NCBI GenBank assembly: GCA_905116865.2
Contig: CAJHNH020001613.1
Coordinates: forward strand, 63,596-127,595
DNA from: Candidula unifasciata
Taxonomy: Eukaryota > Mollusca > Gastropoda > Stylommatophora > Geomitridae
Direction of reading: 5' to 3'
Length of the DNA stretch: 64,000 nucleotides
The notes under the pieces were generated by a model. That model made no database searches, was not told the DNA's origin, and saw nothing but the letters and a program-made list of their open reading frames with translations. A program made the position numbers and the translations under genes. Shown in pieces: positions 51,753 to 62,872 of this stretch (the stretch's first letter is position 1; each line of letters opens with the position of its first letter).

Positions 51753-53736
51753 TGTCGTGTAATGATAAGCCATTACGCATCACCCTAACAGAGTCGAGAC
51801 CTGTCTTACATGGGCTCGACACAACATTTAAACTTGGACTCGTCCGGAAAGGTATATAGTCCCTTATATCGATATATGCCTTTATCGGACATAATTATGA
51901 TACCTTCATCTTCTAGTTGCTTTGACTTAGCGTCATTTTCAAATTTGCAACTATTGGATAAATATTACTGGAGTTATTTGAGGTTTCTTAGAAACTGATT
52001 TACTCCTTGCTCCTGTATACAAGGAACTACTTCTTACAACGCCTGTATTGAGATTTTGCGTTATTATTCTGCCGGCTTTCGTGGAACTCAGACGTGTCCA
52101 TCGACGCCAGAACATTTTATTTTAAAAAGGCGGTCTGTAGCGCCTAGGACTTTTCCTATGCTTGGGTAAGTTAATTATAGTTTACGAGTATCTAAAATGA
52201 TGTCTGTTAAAGTGGTCACTGCTATAGAGAGATCAGTATCGGCTGTGGGATCACACCTAGTTCGACCGTTCTTGATCGCTAGAGAAGCGGATTCGAACTT
52301 AGACGTTCCTCTGTACAGACTAAATAGCCTATGCCCTAAATAACCCACACATACTGGTAAAAATAATAACCTTACAAGTGTGTACTATTTAAACTAACAA
52401 CAGAAGTTTGTGCATACAAATGGGGAAAGAGAATTTGGGTCAGGACTTGGTCAGCCAGTGCGTGAGTGTGTTTGACCCAGATCAATGAATGTGTGGGACT
52501 GGCTTGAGAGTCGTAGGGAATAGAGGTACTGACGGTAAATATTGGTGCCTGTGTGCAGATGGGAGGGGGGGGGGAGGAGAGAGATTGATATATGTGTTAG
52601 AGTGTCTATCTATCTCCACTATATATCTGACTTTCCATCTCTTGCACTAAACAGACAGATGAATGATAGGACACAGTGTCTCCTGGTCTTGAGAGTGCAC
52701 TCGGAGGAATGAAACTGGGGAGCAGAGGTGGAGTAGGCTGATGTGGGATGGTGACTGATAATTATTCTATCTTTCCTGTCAAGATGTTACCCTCTTGGTG
52801 ATGACTAATTCTGAGTTCTTTCTTGGCAGGATGAAACCTTTGTGAAGAGCTGGCAGAAGAATCACAGTCCAACCAACCAACCATCAACCTATTACCTACC
52901 AATTATCACCCAACCACCAATTGTGAAGACTGACATCGTCAGGATGGGGTGCCATATACCCCAAACATCCTACAGCGCCAGAGCATGTTTGTAGCTCAGG
53001 GACAGTGCTGCGAATGACTAGTGGGAGAGACTTGTTAAGTGCCTATCCAGTGGCTGTGTCCTTTATGGTGAGGTATTCCTTCACCATCTGATCCAGTGGA
53101 AGCAGAATTACCAAAGACAGTCGAATCATCAGGAGCTGAGGGAAGCATCAACGATAGAAAGAGGATAAGTGCCAGTTTAATGCCATGTTTTGCTATATTC
53201 CTCACAGTTCCCATGTTTCCCGAGGATGATATGTGTTATCTCAAGATCATTCTGGCTGTTTGGTTGTCTTTGTAATCTGGACTTTGTATTCTGGAATCCA
53301 GCAATTGAGATCTGGCATCTACTTCACTATTTTATATATGTATATGTTGTATTGATTACATGCATTCATTTTCATGGCTGACTTAGGTGTCTCTATTTCA
53401 CCTTTTTAAGTGTTTAGCATTTGTGTTTGTATGAATCTTAAATATATGTGTTAACATGGTTATGATAATGAACTATCATAACCTGGGGGCTTTCTTTAGT
53501 AAGTAGTGGGGGTGTCCAGCCAAGTGTGCCTAGGAATATTGTATTTATATACAGATATATTTTGTAGTGCCAAAACTTGAGTTGCCCTACTCCAGAAATA
53601 AGTTGATCGTATACTGGCCACGGGGTATCCCTTAGACCAATACGAGCCAAACGACTCAACATAATTATTTCTGAGTGCTGTTAGTTCTGAAGGAGAAATC
53701 CTTATATCAGGCACGTGACAGGAGTGATATGTGACA
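51753..53736 (-). mobile_element. Solo-LTR-like element, copy 2
   Basis: 1984 bp on the opposite strand to the copy at 29821. The plus strand starts TGTCGTGTAATG and ends GGAGTGATATGTGACA, again TG...CA. Perfect 5-bp flanks CAATT lie at 51748-51752 and 53737-53741. Shared landmarks with copy 1, in reverse order: AGTTTACGAGTATCTAAAAT, AGTGTCTATCTATCTCCACT, ACTAATTCTGAGTTC, GGGGGTGTCCAGCCAAGTGT, TTGAGTTGCCCTACTCC and CCTTAGACCAATACGAGCC. It lacks the TA microsatellite of copy 1 and differs in the middle. Confidence 0.75.
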
Positions 53737-53741
53737 CAATT

Positions 53742-55984
53742 TATCTACTCCTCCCCCACCCCCACACATACAAAAAAAAAAAAGAAGATTCGCGACCCAC
53801 ATGGGGAGAGATCTCTTCAATATGCGCAGAAAAGCCGTCCGCCCTGTATTAGAACTACCGCTGCAGTCACTCAGCCTCACTGATCATTACTTGTAGTATT
53901 TCAACACTTCTATGGCAGCAAGCGCTAACATTGAATGCCGAAACGTTATTAGTGGCGGTATTGTGCAGTATTAGTGAAGCCAGGAAGCAAATGATATCCA
54001 GACATTTCGTTGATAGAAAGGAGATTTATTCAGAGAAATCCTATTTTCGTGTTAGGTACTAATGGCGACCAGTTCAGCTACTCCGCGCCAAGAAAATAAA
54101 ACAAAATTATTCACGACTAAAATAGTAACTAACTGTAATAACAAGATAGGATATGAGCATTGGAAAGTTTGAATTAGTTGATCTTTATCATCATAATCAA
54201 TTTTTGAGGAAAAGGGGAAAAAAGGAGAAAAGGGGGAAGGGGGGGGGGGCGGGGGAATCGTCACGTGTAGTAAGCATCACGAAGGGAAAGCTTTAGGTTA
54301 CAATTGTGACTAGGTTATGTGGGCCAAATAAAATAGCTTGAAAAAAGGCTCCTGCATTGTTATTGCCATCACAGAAGACAGACCCAAAACTGTTCCTTCA
54401 GACGACGAAGTCGTCTTCATGCGAGCTAGTAGGCGATGTCGCTGAGCTGTCTGGTCTAAAACTATGGCCGTGTACATAGGCAGGGGAACTAACACCTCAC
54501 CACCCCCCCCCCCAACCCACCCTTCCCCCAGTCATGTATACAAGTTCTGTTTTCAAGGTTTTCAATTGTTTGTTCATACAGTTAGCATTCTCCCAAAATG
54601 ACCTATGTAGGCAAAGGACCCTCTTCCACGCCTTCAAGCGTACTGGTAATGTAATGTTAGATCTATATCTTATAGACCGATGGGCACACAGTGGGCTATA
54701 TGGCCAACTTACGAGGTGTTGATTTGGGAGAGTGTAATATTGTGTGAAGGGAGAGAGTGGTATGATAGTACTTTCTGAGAGTTCAAGGGGAATATTGTCA
54801 ACATTGGCCCGAGTAGTGAGGGGGAGAGAATGTTGACCAGCGAGAAGTGTAGTGTCACGAGAAAGTAGACACCTGGGTGTACGGCGGGGGTTGACAAGCA
54901 TGGGTAACGAGAAGAACAGAGAAAGACTGAATTACGTGACAGCATGATTCTAATGTAACATCAGCCACCCACATAAGCGTGATCCTCGAGAACGCCCACG
55001 TAGGCGTGATTCTCAAGAACGCCCACATGAGCATGATTCCCGAGAACGCCCACACGAGCGTGCCTCTCGTGTAAACATCAGCCACCCACACGGATTTGAC
55101 AGGGATAAATTGGGGCTGCGTAGACAGTCCGAGTCAGTGAGCTGTAGCCACAGGACTAAAGCACTTGGGAAGTACACACCTAGCACGAGAGTACTGCGAG
55201 CCAGTCATTCCAAGACAGAGTATTGAGAAACCACCAGACATCAAGGTCTGTGTAAGGGTTTAGTGAAGGCAGACAGAGTACAGAACAACTATCAGGCATC
55301 TGAGTCTGAGTAAGAGTTGAGGTTGCGGTACTGGTCGAAGGTATCGTCCCGCTGGCGAAGTTGGTCGAAGGTATAGTCCCTCTGGCGAAGTAAGTCCAAT
55401 GGGACGGGATGCTCCAGTAGTAACTGTTCTGGGTGACGACGCGAGGAGACGTAGGGTCACTACGGAAACAGAACAGTAGGGATGTCAACGGGAGCTGTGT
55501 GCTAGAGGGGACTTGTGTTATAAGTCCTGACGATCATCGGAGTCCTTCGACAGGCTGACGTGCTGTGTGCTTTTGGAGAACGGCAAGGGAAGTCCGCCTC
55601 CAGTCAGCTGTGGTTGTCTGCTGAAAGAATATCAAGGTCCAGTGGATAGGAGAGTTGGTCCTATTCAGCTGTACGGCGAGCCTTGCGTTGTGGGACGCTG
55701 TAGGCCTTTGGGAGCTGTAGTGGTCAGGGAGAGAACTCGCTACAAGTTGAGAGAGAGCGTGTGCGAATGTCAGTTGGGATCAATGTCTACGTCTCTGCAG
55801 TTTTGTTGATGTGAGAGGGCTTGTGTATACCCTCTTGTGTTGTGTCAAATAAACCCAGTGTATGACGGAACTACAGTCGTCGACTCCTGCTTTGAGTGAG
55901 AGGGAGCGAAAGTTTTACCGTCTGGACACTTCGAAGTGTGCTAATTAGTGTAACTCAGATAGCACACAACACGAGGATCACCTT
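53742..55984. other. No recognised family; two small tandem repeats
   Basis: About 2.2 kb without a family match. A 27-bp repeat lies at 54977-55075, and a 32-bp element (CTGGTCGAAGGTATCGTCCC) is present twice near 55330-55395. TCAAATAAACCCAGTGTATG near 55847 could be a polyadenylation context, but no reading frame supports a gene. Confidence 0.35.
54977..55075 (+). repeat. 27-bp tandem repeat, three full units plus a partial
   Basis: Units begin at 54977, 55004, 55031 and 55058 (GCGTGATTCTCGAGAACGCC type). The period is a multiple of three, so the minus-strand ORF shows a nine-residue WAFSRITLM-like repeat. Confidence 0.85.
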
Positions 55985-56125
55985 TTCAGCCCATGACTTT
56001 ACCTGGTATCCATTTAAGACTGGGCTGACCTGGGAGTCAAAGTTATTTTTTTTTTTGTGTGTCCAGTACCGCAAGGATCTTCGGATCTACAGGCGAGCGT
56101 CTAGCCGCTACACCACGATGGCGTC
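55985..56125 (-). repeat. SINE-J copy, 5' half
   Basis: In reverse: CTTTACCTGGTATCCATTTA, AGACTGGGCTGACCTGGGAG, TCGGATCTACAGGCGAGCGT and CTAGCCGCTACACCACGATG. Its tail side is missing. Confidence 0.7.
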
Positions 56126-56136
56126 CATTTTCCCCA

Positions 56137-56275
56137 ACTATATTCTAAAGGTATATTTTCCCAATTATATTCTAAAGATTCATTTTCACTAACTATATTC
56201 TAAAGGTCCCTTTTCCCCAAATATATTCTAAAGGTCCTTTTTCCCTAACTATACTCTAAAGGTACCTTTTCCACG
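56137..56275 (-). repeat. 28-bp minisatellite from a SINE-J tail
   Basis: Five units beginning at 56137, 56164, 56192, 56220 and 56248 (ACTATATTCTAAAGGTCCCT then TTTCCCCA). In reverse each has GGAAAAxGGACCTTTAGA, like the GGAAAAGGGTCCTTT end of SINE-J. It sits at the tail end of the J copy at 56276-56515. Confidence 0.85.
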
Positions 56276-56515
56276 ACTTTGGGCGTATTGGGACTAGAAC
56301 TTTTTTTTTTAAACACCAATCGACACCTGGTGAGTGACGTTTACAGCGTCACGCTGGCCACCTTTACTTTCTAGGACTTCACCTGATACCCACTTAAAGC
56401 TTGGTCAACCTGGGAGACATCTTTGAAAAAAAATAGTCCGGCTCCGGCATGACGCGAACCCAAGAACTTCCGATCCACAGGTGGGCGTCTAGCCGCCAAC
56501 GCTATGGCGTTTGTC
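56276..56515 (-). repeat. SINE-J copy
   Basis: In reverse: TTGGGCGTATTGGGACTAGA, CACCAATCGACACCTGGTGA, GTGACGTTTACAGCGTCACG, CACCTGATACCCACTTAAAG, GCATGACGCGAACCCAAGAA and GGGCGTCTAGCCGCC. Confidence 0.75.
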
Positions 56516-56721
56516 CAACTATATTACTACATTTTTTAGAAGCAGACACATAAAATTGCTATTGAACCTCCCCCCCCTCCCCTTTACACCCCTCACCCCC
56601 GAAAACGTGAAAGGGGCTGAGTGAGGTCCTGGACCTCCAATATCCGGGCTTTAAAGTGTTCCCTGCGTCACTGCAGCTAGCTGGCTTACTTACGCAAACA
56701 GTACTGGTTCATTCTCTAGAA

Positions 56722-56885
56722 CATCGGCTCTCAACCTTTCACAGGGATCGCCAAAGACCATCGGCAAACATATTCACTGAAATTATGAAGTAGCGACGAA
56801 AATAATTCTATGGTTGGGGGGTCACCACAACAAAAGGAACTATATTAAAGTGTAGCAGCAGCATTTGGAAGGTTGAGAGCTAGTG
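56722..56885. mobile_element. SPIN-like hAT MITE, copy 2
   Basis: 164 bp with ends CATCGGCTCTCAACC and, in reverse, CACTAGCTCTCAACC. It contains TTTCACAGGGATCGCCAAAG, ACCATCGGCAAACATAT, GAAGTAGCGACGAAAATAAT and TATGGTTGGGGGGTCACCAC. The flanks CTCTAGAA (56714-56721) and CTCTAGGA (56886-56893) are 7 of 8 identical. The GACCCC block near the left end, present in copy 1, is deleted here. Confidence 0.8.
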
Positions 56886-57014
56886 CTCTAGGAGATATCG
56901 TTTATTCATCAGCTATGCTGCTGGGGCCAAAACAACATCATAAAACTTAGTACCGGAAACAATTTTTTTTCTTCGATTTTCCTGTGTGACAAGGCGATAA
57001 GCACAACTTCAGAA

Positions 57015-57430
57015 TCATCATCAGGTGCCTTGTCGAATGGCGTGGGCAATCATGCCTCTCCACAATCCACGATCTCCTGCAGCATGTATCACTTCGTGTG
57101 CTGACATACCTCCATGCCATGCAACAAGACTGTCAGGAATCTTCTCTCGTAATCTTCCTCTATTTCTTTTTCCACAGATCTTTACAGTGGTCACAACATG
57201 TTTCCTTTTTCATCTTCTCAAAACATGGCCGAAAAATGACGACTGTCTCTTTCTGATGTCTGTAATAAGTTGTCTTCGGGCTCCTGCCTCTTTTAAAAAC
57301 CTATTGTTGCTCTTTTTGGCTGTACACGGTATTTTAAGCATTCTTCAGTAAAACCACATCTTTGAGGCCTCAAGAAATTATTTGGCCTGCCTACCGATTG
57401 TCAAGGACTCACAGCCACACTGTATTCTGC
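57015..57430 (-). pseudogene. LINE-W 3' end relic
   Basis: The minus strand encodes RKRQSSFFGHVLRR near 57230, then GKRNRGRLREKIPDSLVAW, HGGMSAHEVIHAAGDRGLWR and GMIAHAIRQGT before stops. The order FFGHVxRR, GKRxRGR, DRxxWR, M(I/V)AxA is the usual C-terminus of a mollusc/arthropod LINE ORF2. Related to the relic at 3640-3842. Upstream codons decay rapidly; no RT core. Confidence 0.8.
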
Positions 57431-57464
57431 TGTGTAATTTGCAGTGGCCTAACATTTAACAGTG

Positions 57465-57665
57465 AGCCGCCGTGTTGTAGCGGCTAGACGTTTGCCTACA
57501 GCCGCTAAGTTAGTGTTTTCAAATCAACATCAGACCAGATTATTTTCTTGCTTAAATTGACCTTGGCTTCCAGGTTCACTAAGCCTAAAATGTGTACCGG
57601 GTAAATTCCTTTGAAGTAAAGGCGGCTCTTTGATCTATATAATATGGATGTAGCACTACATTCCC
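57465..57665 (+). repeat. SINE-J copy (first of a tandem pair)
   Basis: GCCGCCGTGTTGTAGCGGCT, AGACGTTTGCCTACAGCCGC, TGACCTTGGCTTCCAGGTTC and AAGTAAAGGCGGCTCTTTGA. Head and tail are both shortened. Confidence 0.7.
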
Positions 57666-57666
57666 G

Positions 57667-57930
57667 TGAGTCGCCGTGGCGGAGTGGCTTGACGCTCAGC
57701 GCGGATCGGAAGGTCGTGGTTTCGCTCCCTGGCAGAGCCAGACTTTTTTTTTTTTTAAATGACCTTGGCTCCCAGGTTGACCCAGCTTTGAGTGGGAACC
57801 GGGTGTAATCCGGGGAAGTCAAGGCTGACCACATCACTCATCTTGTGCCGATTGGTCTATAAAATATAGGTCTAGCCTTATATGCCCTTACGCCTATAGG
57901 CATGGAAAGGGTCCTTTACTTTACCTACTA
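57667..57930 (+). repeat. SINE-J copy (second of a tandem pair)
   Basis: Best J copy: GTCGCCGTGGCGGAGTGGCT (A box), GGTCGTGGTTTCGCTCCC (B box), TGACCTTGGCTCCCAGGTTG, GAGTGGGAACCGGGTGTAAT, AAGGCTGACCACATCACTCA and TGCCGATTGGTCTATAAAAT. It ends GGCATGGAAAGGGTCCTTTA. Confidence 0.85.
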
Positions 57931-57944
57931 TATATCCAATACGC

Positions 57945-58140
57945 ACATTACTCACGACGGCGTAGAGGCTTATGTTTGCCTACCAAGGCAGTGCTCTCTG
58001 GTCAATTCCTAGAGAAGCTGTCCCTAGCAGCAGGGCTTTAGTGTTCACTCAGACTTTAAATAATGGGTGCCTATGAATCGAACCTTGAATCTTTGGATCT
58101 GTAGTGCGACGCATTAGCCGTCGCAGTACAGCCCTTCGAA
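57945..58140 (-). repeat. tRNA-headed SINE, diverged
   Basis: The minus strand starts GGGCTGTACTGCGACGGCTA, then ATTCAAGGTTCGATTCATAG (B box GGTTCGATTC). The body is worn and not placed with confidence. 58141-59077 holds nothing recognised. Confidence 0.5.
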
Positions 58141-59077
58141 TTGACCAGCTTGTTTGTAAACATATAGTGCATATGTGTTCTTTCTAATCTTGTATGTACT
58201 GTGTAAAGCTCCATTTTGTGTCTCAGTGCCAAGAGTGTTGCGCTGTCACTAATGTTAGCCTGTGTTTGACATTAACCTTGACTTCTCTAATTGACTGAAA
58301 ACTGAACGTCACCAACCAGACGATTAGAGGACGGTTGCTCGATGTACACAGTCTTCGCGCATTTAATTTGAGCACGATATGTTATCAGGAATTTAAACAT
58401 CCATTACAGAGTTTTGCGCCAAAACTTATTCAGAGCATAATGTTATCCTTTCGAACCTAATTATTGGTAAAATATTATCCTTTGGAATCTCAGTTACGGT
58501 TAAATGCTATACTTTCAAAATTTCTCTTTTTTTATTTTCCCCAACCACTAAACATCTTTTTTGAGGGTGAATATTTTTGCACCACATTGCACTGTAATTC
58601 ACAAAGAGCATGTTTCTAGAATTTGAACGATATGGCTTATTATTTTAAAAATCAAAGACATCTTTTTGCCCTGAAAAACACTAGAAGTGAACCTAATAAA
58701 AGACTATAAAAAGATCCCTGCTGCCATGAAAAAGCCTATTCGTGATGGAAAAGAGTTGCAGAGGGAATAAAGTAAAAGAGCTAGTAGCTTCCCGGGGTGA
58801 AATGTCCAGCTGGTTGCTATTTCTGCTCCGGTGTAATCTGTCTGGGTTAGTCCTATTCTGAGTAAGCTTTATTTCGACTCTCTTTGAAACCTCGCGACTC
58901 TGTCATAATCTCTCAATTTCCAAACAAATCTCTGGTAACATTTCTGAGTCTGTATCAAAACAGCGTAGGAGACTGCTGGCAGCTGACCATTTGCATAGCA
59001 AATAAAAGTACTAGAAGCTAATATTGGTCGAACAAACATGTTCTAGAATCTAGATATTTATTACACTTTACAAGTTT

Positions 59078-59192
59078 TGGAGAAAAGAATAGACCAACTG
59101 CCCGTTTCATAACATCGAATGTATTGGAGCAAAGGGCACATATATCACGGCCGTGCTGTAATTCGCAACACAAGTTGCCAAACCGCTCTTTC
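59078..59192 (+). repeat. Possible SINE-E start joined to an AAG array
   Basis: GGAGAAAAGAATAGACCAAC then TGCC matches the SINE-E 5' region. The rest up to the AAG array is not recognisable as E. Confidence 0.3.
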
Positions 59193-59588
59193 ATGCAGAA
59201 GAAGAAGAAGAAGAAGAAGAAGAAGAAGAAGAAGAAGAAGAAGAAGAAGAAGAAGAAGAAGAAGAAGAAGAAGAAGAAGAAGAAGAAGAAGAAGAAGAAG
59301 AAGAAGAAGAAGAAGAAGAAGAAGAAGAACAAGAACAAGAACAAGAACAAGAACAAGAACAAGAACAAGAAGGAGGAGGAGGAGTAGATGGAGGAGAAAA
59401 AGAAGAAGAAGAAAAAGAAGAAGAAGAAGAAGAAGAAGAAGAAGAAGAAGAAGAAGAAGAAGAAGAAGAAGAAGAAGAAGAAGAAGAAGAAGAAGAAGAA
59501 GAAGAAGAAGAAGAAGAAGAAGAAGAAGAAGAAGAAGAAGAAGAAGAAGAAGAAGAAGAAGAAGAAGAAGAAGAAGAAGAAGAAGAAG
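59193..59588. repeat. (AAG)n array, ~395 bp, with an AAGAAC block
   Basis: AAG run, an (ACAAGA)n block at about 59328-59370, a GGA/GTA interruption, then pure AAG and a short (GCA)n at the end. The longest AAG array here. The Lys/Arg/Glu and Leu ORFs across it are artefacts. Confidence 0.97.
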
Positions 59589-59969
59589 CAGCAGCAGCAG
59601 CAATATCGCCCTTGCCAACAAAGGTGTTGTCACGGGTTGGTACCTTTATTTAAATGAATTTTCAAAAGTGCTACTAAGCTTAAACTGGGTACAGGAAACT
59701 GTCCAGTGATATTTGAGCTTCCATCCTGGTACGGACCACATGACCGACCTCTCGAGTGCGATAGGCAGTTGAAAGCATTGGTCTAACGCTACGTGTCAGG
59801 GGCGACAATAAAAAGACAATATAGAAGGACCTGGGGGGGGGGCTGTGTTCTAGACCATGTTTAAGTGCTCAGTAATAATAAGTGTGCTATATGGGAAATA
59901 AATATAGTTGAATCTGAAATACCAGAAATATATAATGCTGACATCACAAGAACTGAGTGTCTATTTTTC
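59589..59969. other. No recognised feature
   Basis: Nothing recognised between the AAG array and the LINE-Z 3' end. Confidence 0.4.
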
Positions 59970-61945
59970 TTCTTCTTCTTAGCATTCCGAGCCCTTGAGG
60001 TTCATTGCTGCAGATATCACCCGCCTCCATTCATCTCACTGGTTGGCCTTCTCTTTCCAGTTGGTAACACCAATTGTTTGCAGGTCTGTCTGGATATTAT
60101 CTCATCGTCTTCTTGGTCTCCCTCGTGGTCTACGACCATTCATCTCCCTCGTGTATACCGTTTTTACTTCTCTGTCATCTGACATTCTTTCAAAATGCCT
60201 CAACCATTTCAGTCTATTAGCTCTCATGATGCCAGTGATCAGTGGTGATTTAAATAGATTATGAATTTCGTTGTTGCTTCTCACTCTCCATTCACCGCTG
60301 TTTGCATCTTTAATGAGTTCAATGATCGGTCGTTAGACTCTTGTTTTCGAAAACCTGTAATGAAGCTGGTTGTGCTCCAAGTTTCAGAGCCATATAAAAC
60401 AACTGGTCTTTTCATCGTTTTATATATTTTGATCTTGGTGTTGCGAGACAGACACTTTTACTTTAGCAGATGTTGAAGGGCATAGTATACTTTATTTCCA
60501 GATTGTATTCTAAATTGTATTTCTTCTCTCAGCATGTTGGAGCAGCTGAAATTTGCACCCAAGTACCTATACGTTTCAGTTCGTTTGATTTTCATATTAT
60601 TGACTTGTATGTGGCCGGAGTTTACACCTTTCCCTGTCTAGTTATTATCATGTATTCTGTCTTATCTTGACTGATAACTAGTCCCATTTTCTGAGCTAAT
60701 TCTTTTAACAGAGTCAGTGTTTTAACAGTCTCTAGTTCATTTTCTCCAACGATATCAATGTCATCAGCATATCCAAGTATTCTAGTAGTTTCTCGTATAG
60801 TACACTCTTGTTTCAATTTTCTTATTATTTTCTCCAGGGCCAAGTTGAAAAGAAGTGGAGACCTTGCTTTAAACCAGATGTTATTTGAAAAGGGTCTGAC
60901 TTTCTGCCTTTATATCTTACTATATTACGAGTGTCTTCCATACATAGTTTGGTTATGGTAATTAACTTGTTTGGTATTCCAAAGTGCTTCGTAGCATTCC
61001 ATAAACTTTTTCTATGCACACTAGCATACGCCTTTTTAAAATCCACAAAAAACATAATGTACATCTCTTTTATATTCCCAAATTTGATCTGCTATTTACC
61101 GTAAAATGAATATCTGATCTATTGTTGATCTGTTCTGTCGGAAACCCACTTGGTAATCTCTCAATATGTCTTCGACGTATGGTTTTAGCCTGTTTAGCAG
61201 GACTACGGATAGTATCTTATAGCTTGTAGATAATGGTAATATTCCTCTATAAATTTCACACTTATACTTGTCTCCTTTCTTACAAATGGGTATTGATAAA
61301 GACACTTTCCATTCATGAGGCATTTTCTGCGTCTTCCATATTAGTTTTATTAATTCATATATCCTTATATGTAATGCATGACCGCTTTCTTTGAAAAGTT
61401 CAGCTGCCATTCCATCAACACCAGTTGCTTTATTATTTTAAAACCGTTATGACACACAGTACTTCTTCAAAATCAGGCTCTTCAGTATTTGGTTCACAAG
61501 TTAATATCTCTTCCTGTGGATAAGTATTAAGTGGAGTTTCACATTTTAACAATTCAGCAAAGTATTCCTTCCATCTGTTACATATTTCCTCATTATTATT
61601 TATCATGTTCCCGTTGTGATCTTTGAAACTATAAAGACCTTGATGATGACCTCGTTTTACAGTCTTCAGTTCTTAAAAAAACTTTTTGGATTCAATATTC
61701 TGACGGTTAGCTTCCTTATCCATGACAATGTTGTTCAAGCATACTCGCTTTTGGTGCCGAACTACTTTTGTAGCTTCCTTACATTCTGTTCTATATTTTT
61801 CTTCATTTCGTATGTTACTAACATCATTCAGCAAAATCTGCCTGGCATATTTTTTCTTACTGACTGCTTCGTCACATTTTTTATCGAACCATTTTTTCTT
61901 GCTGTTTATGGTGGACACACCAAGACCAAGTGTCTGTTGGTTTAT
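59970..61945 (-). pseudogene. LINE-Z: non-LTR retrotransposon, 5'-truncated and decayed
   Basis: About 2 kb on the minus strand. Pieces in order: KKKWFDKKCDEAVSKKKYAR (pre-RT linker); MAAELFKESGHALHIRIYEL and MPHEWKVSLSIPICKKGDK (RT blocks 1-2); ILRDYQVGFRQNRSTIDQIF; FFVDFKKAYASVHRKSLWN (block with FxDFxKAYDS, D changed to A); a LKQG-like block at about 60860; RILGYADDIDIVGENE (catalytic YADD kept); KWLRHFERMSDDREVKT; RRPRGRPRRR; then TDLQTIGVTNWKEKA near the end. Stops and frame changes separate the blocks. The 3' end is GAATGCTAAGAAGAAG followed by A's. The endonuclease is missing. A lineage distinct from X and Y by its block wording. Not functional. Confidence 0.85.
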
Positions 61946-61947
61946 AG

Positions 61948-62215
61948 AATTTAGGTCTAGTGGTGTAGCTGCTAGTACATTGCCTGCGGATTGTCAGGTC
62001 GTGATTTCGGGCCCTGACAGAGTCGGGTTAAAAAAAAAGGACTATGGCTTTCAGGTCGACTCAGCCTTGAGTGGGTACCAGGATAATTCTGGGATGTAAA
62101 GGCGGCCGGAGCGATGTTGATCACATCACCCACAGAGTGCTTATCGGTCTATGAAATATAGGTCTAGAACTGTATGCTCAACGCGCACGCAGGAATGAAA
62201 AAGGGCCCTTACCTT
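61948..62215 (+). repeat. SINE-J copy (first of three adjacent SINEs)
   Basis: GGTCTAGTGGTGTAGCTGCT, GGTCGTGATTTCGGGCCC, GACTATGGCTTTCAGGTCGA, GAGTGGGTACCAGGATAATT, GGCGGCCGGAGCGATGTTGA and GAGTGCTTATCGGTCTATGA. Confidence 0.8.
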
Positions 62216-62229
62216 TAAGTTCACTAGCA

Positions 62230-62390
62230 CTGTATACACACTGGGAAGTAAAGGCAGCCGGCGTGATGCTGACCACTTCATCCACCACGTGTAGAATGTT
62301 CTATAAAATATAAGTCTAGCCATATACGCCCAATACTTCTGAAAGCGTGGAAAAGGGTCGTTTACTTCCCTTTTAAATACACAGTACGCT
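62230..62390 (+). repeat. SINE-J copy, head missing (second of three)
   Basis: GGGAAGTAAAGGCAGCCGGC, GTGATGCTGACCACTTCATC, ATAAAATATAAGTCTAGCCA and GCGTGGAAAAGGGTCGTTTA. Confidence 0.7.
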
Positions 62391-62392
62391 AC

Positions 62393-62665
62393 GGCGTTCG
62401 TGGCTTAGGCGTTGCGAGTCCGACTCGTAATTCCAGCGTACCACGATCGAAACCCACTGCCAGCTACGTGGAATTTTATCGTGGTATGGGGCGTCGCTTG
62501 TCGACCCAGCCTAAAATGGGTACCAGGATGACTGTCCTGGGGAAGTAAAGAAGGCCGGCGTAATGCTGACCACATTACCCACCCAGTGCCGACTGGTCTG
62601 TAAAAATCTGGGACTCTTTTCCCATATGTCCGATGCGCCTGAAAAGGGATCTTCACTTCTCACAG
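62393..62665 (+). repeat. SINE-A copy, full length (third of three)
   Basis: GGCGTTCGTGGCTTAGGCGT, TGCGAGTCCGACTCGTAATT, CACGATCGAAACCCACTGCC (B-box region), GACCCAGCCTAAAATGGGTA, CCAGGATGACTGTCCTGGGG, GGCCGGCGTAATGCTGACCA and GTGCCGACTGGTCTGTAAAA. The best reference for the A family. Confidence 0.9.
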
Positions 62666-62872
62666 TACGTCTAAAAAAGGGTCCTTTTGTACCCGAAGTA
62701 GTACAAAATATGTAATTCTGTAGAGTAATTAAGAATTAATTATTAATGAAATTTGTGATTAAAGATTGACACAGCCACGCATGAGAGACACGCCGCACGT
62801 ATAAGACATCTAGTTAATCAACTGATAAAAATGGTGAAGGTGAAATCTGAGCGCCAAACCACATGTCCGTTC

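Noticed and set aside
54534..54945. Overlapping ORFs of 60-134 residues on both strands
   Set aside because: No domain, no codon-bias argument available, and both strands are open over the same stretch.
59119..59709. Long Arg/Lys/Glu/Leu ORFs across AAG arrays, also at 25416-25739, 31885-32345, 37282-37695 and 40418-40907
   Set aside because: They are six-frame translations of trinucleotide repeats; open length comes from repeat periodicity and not from selection.
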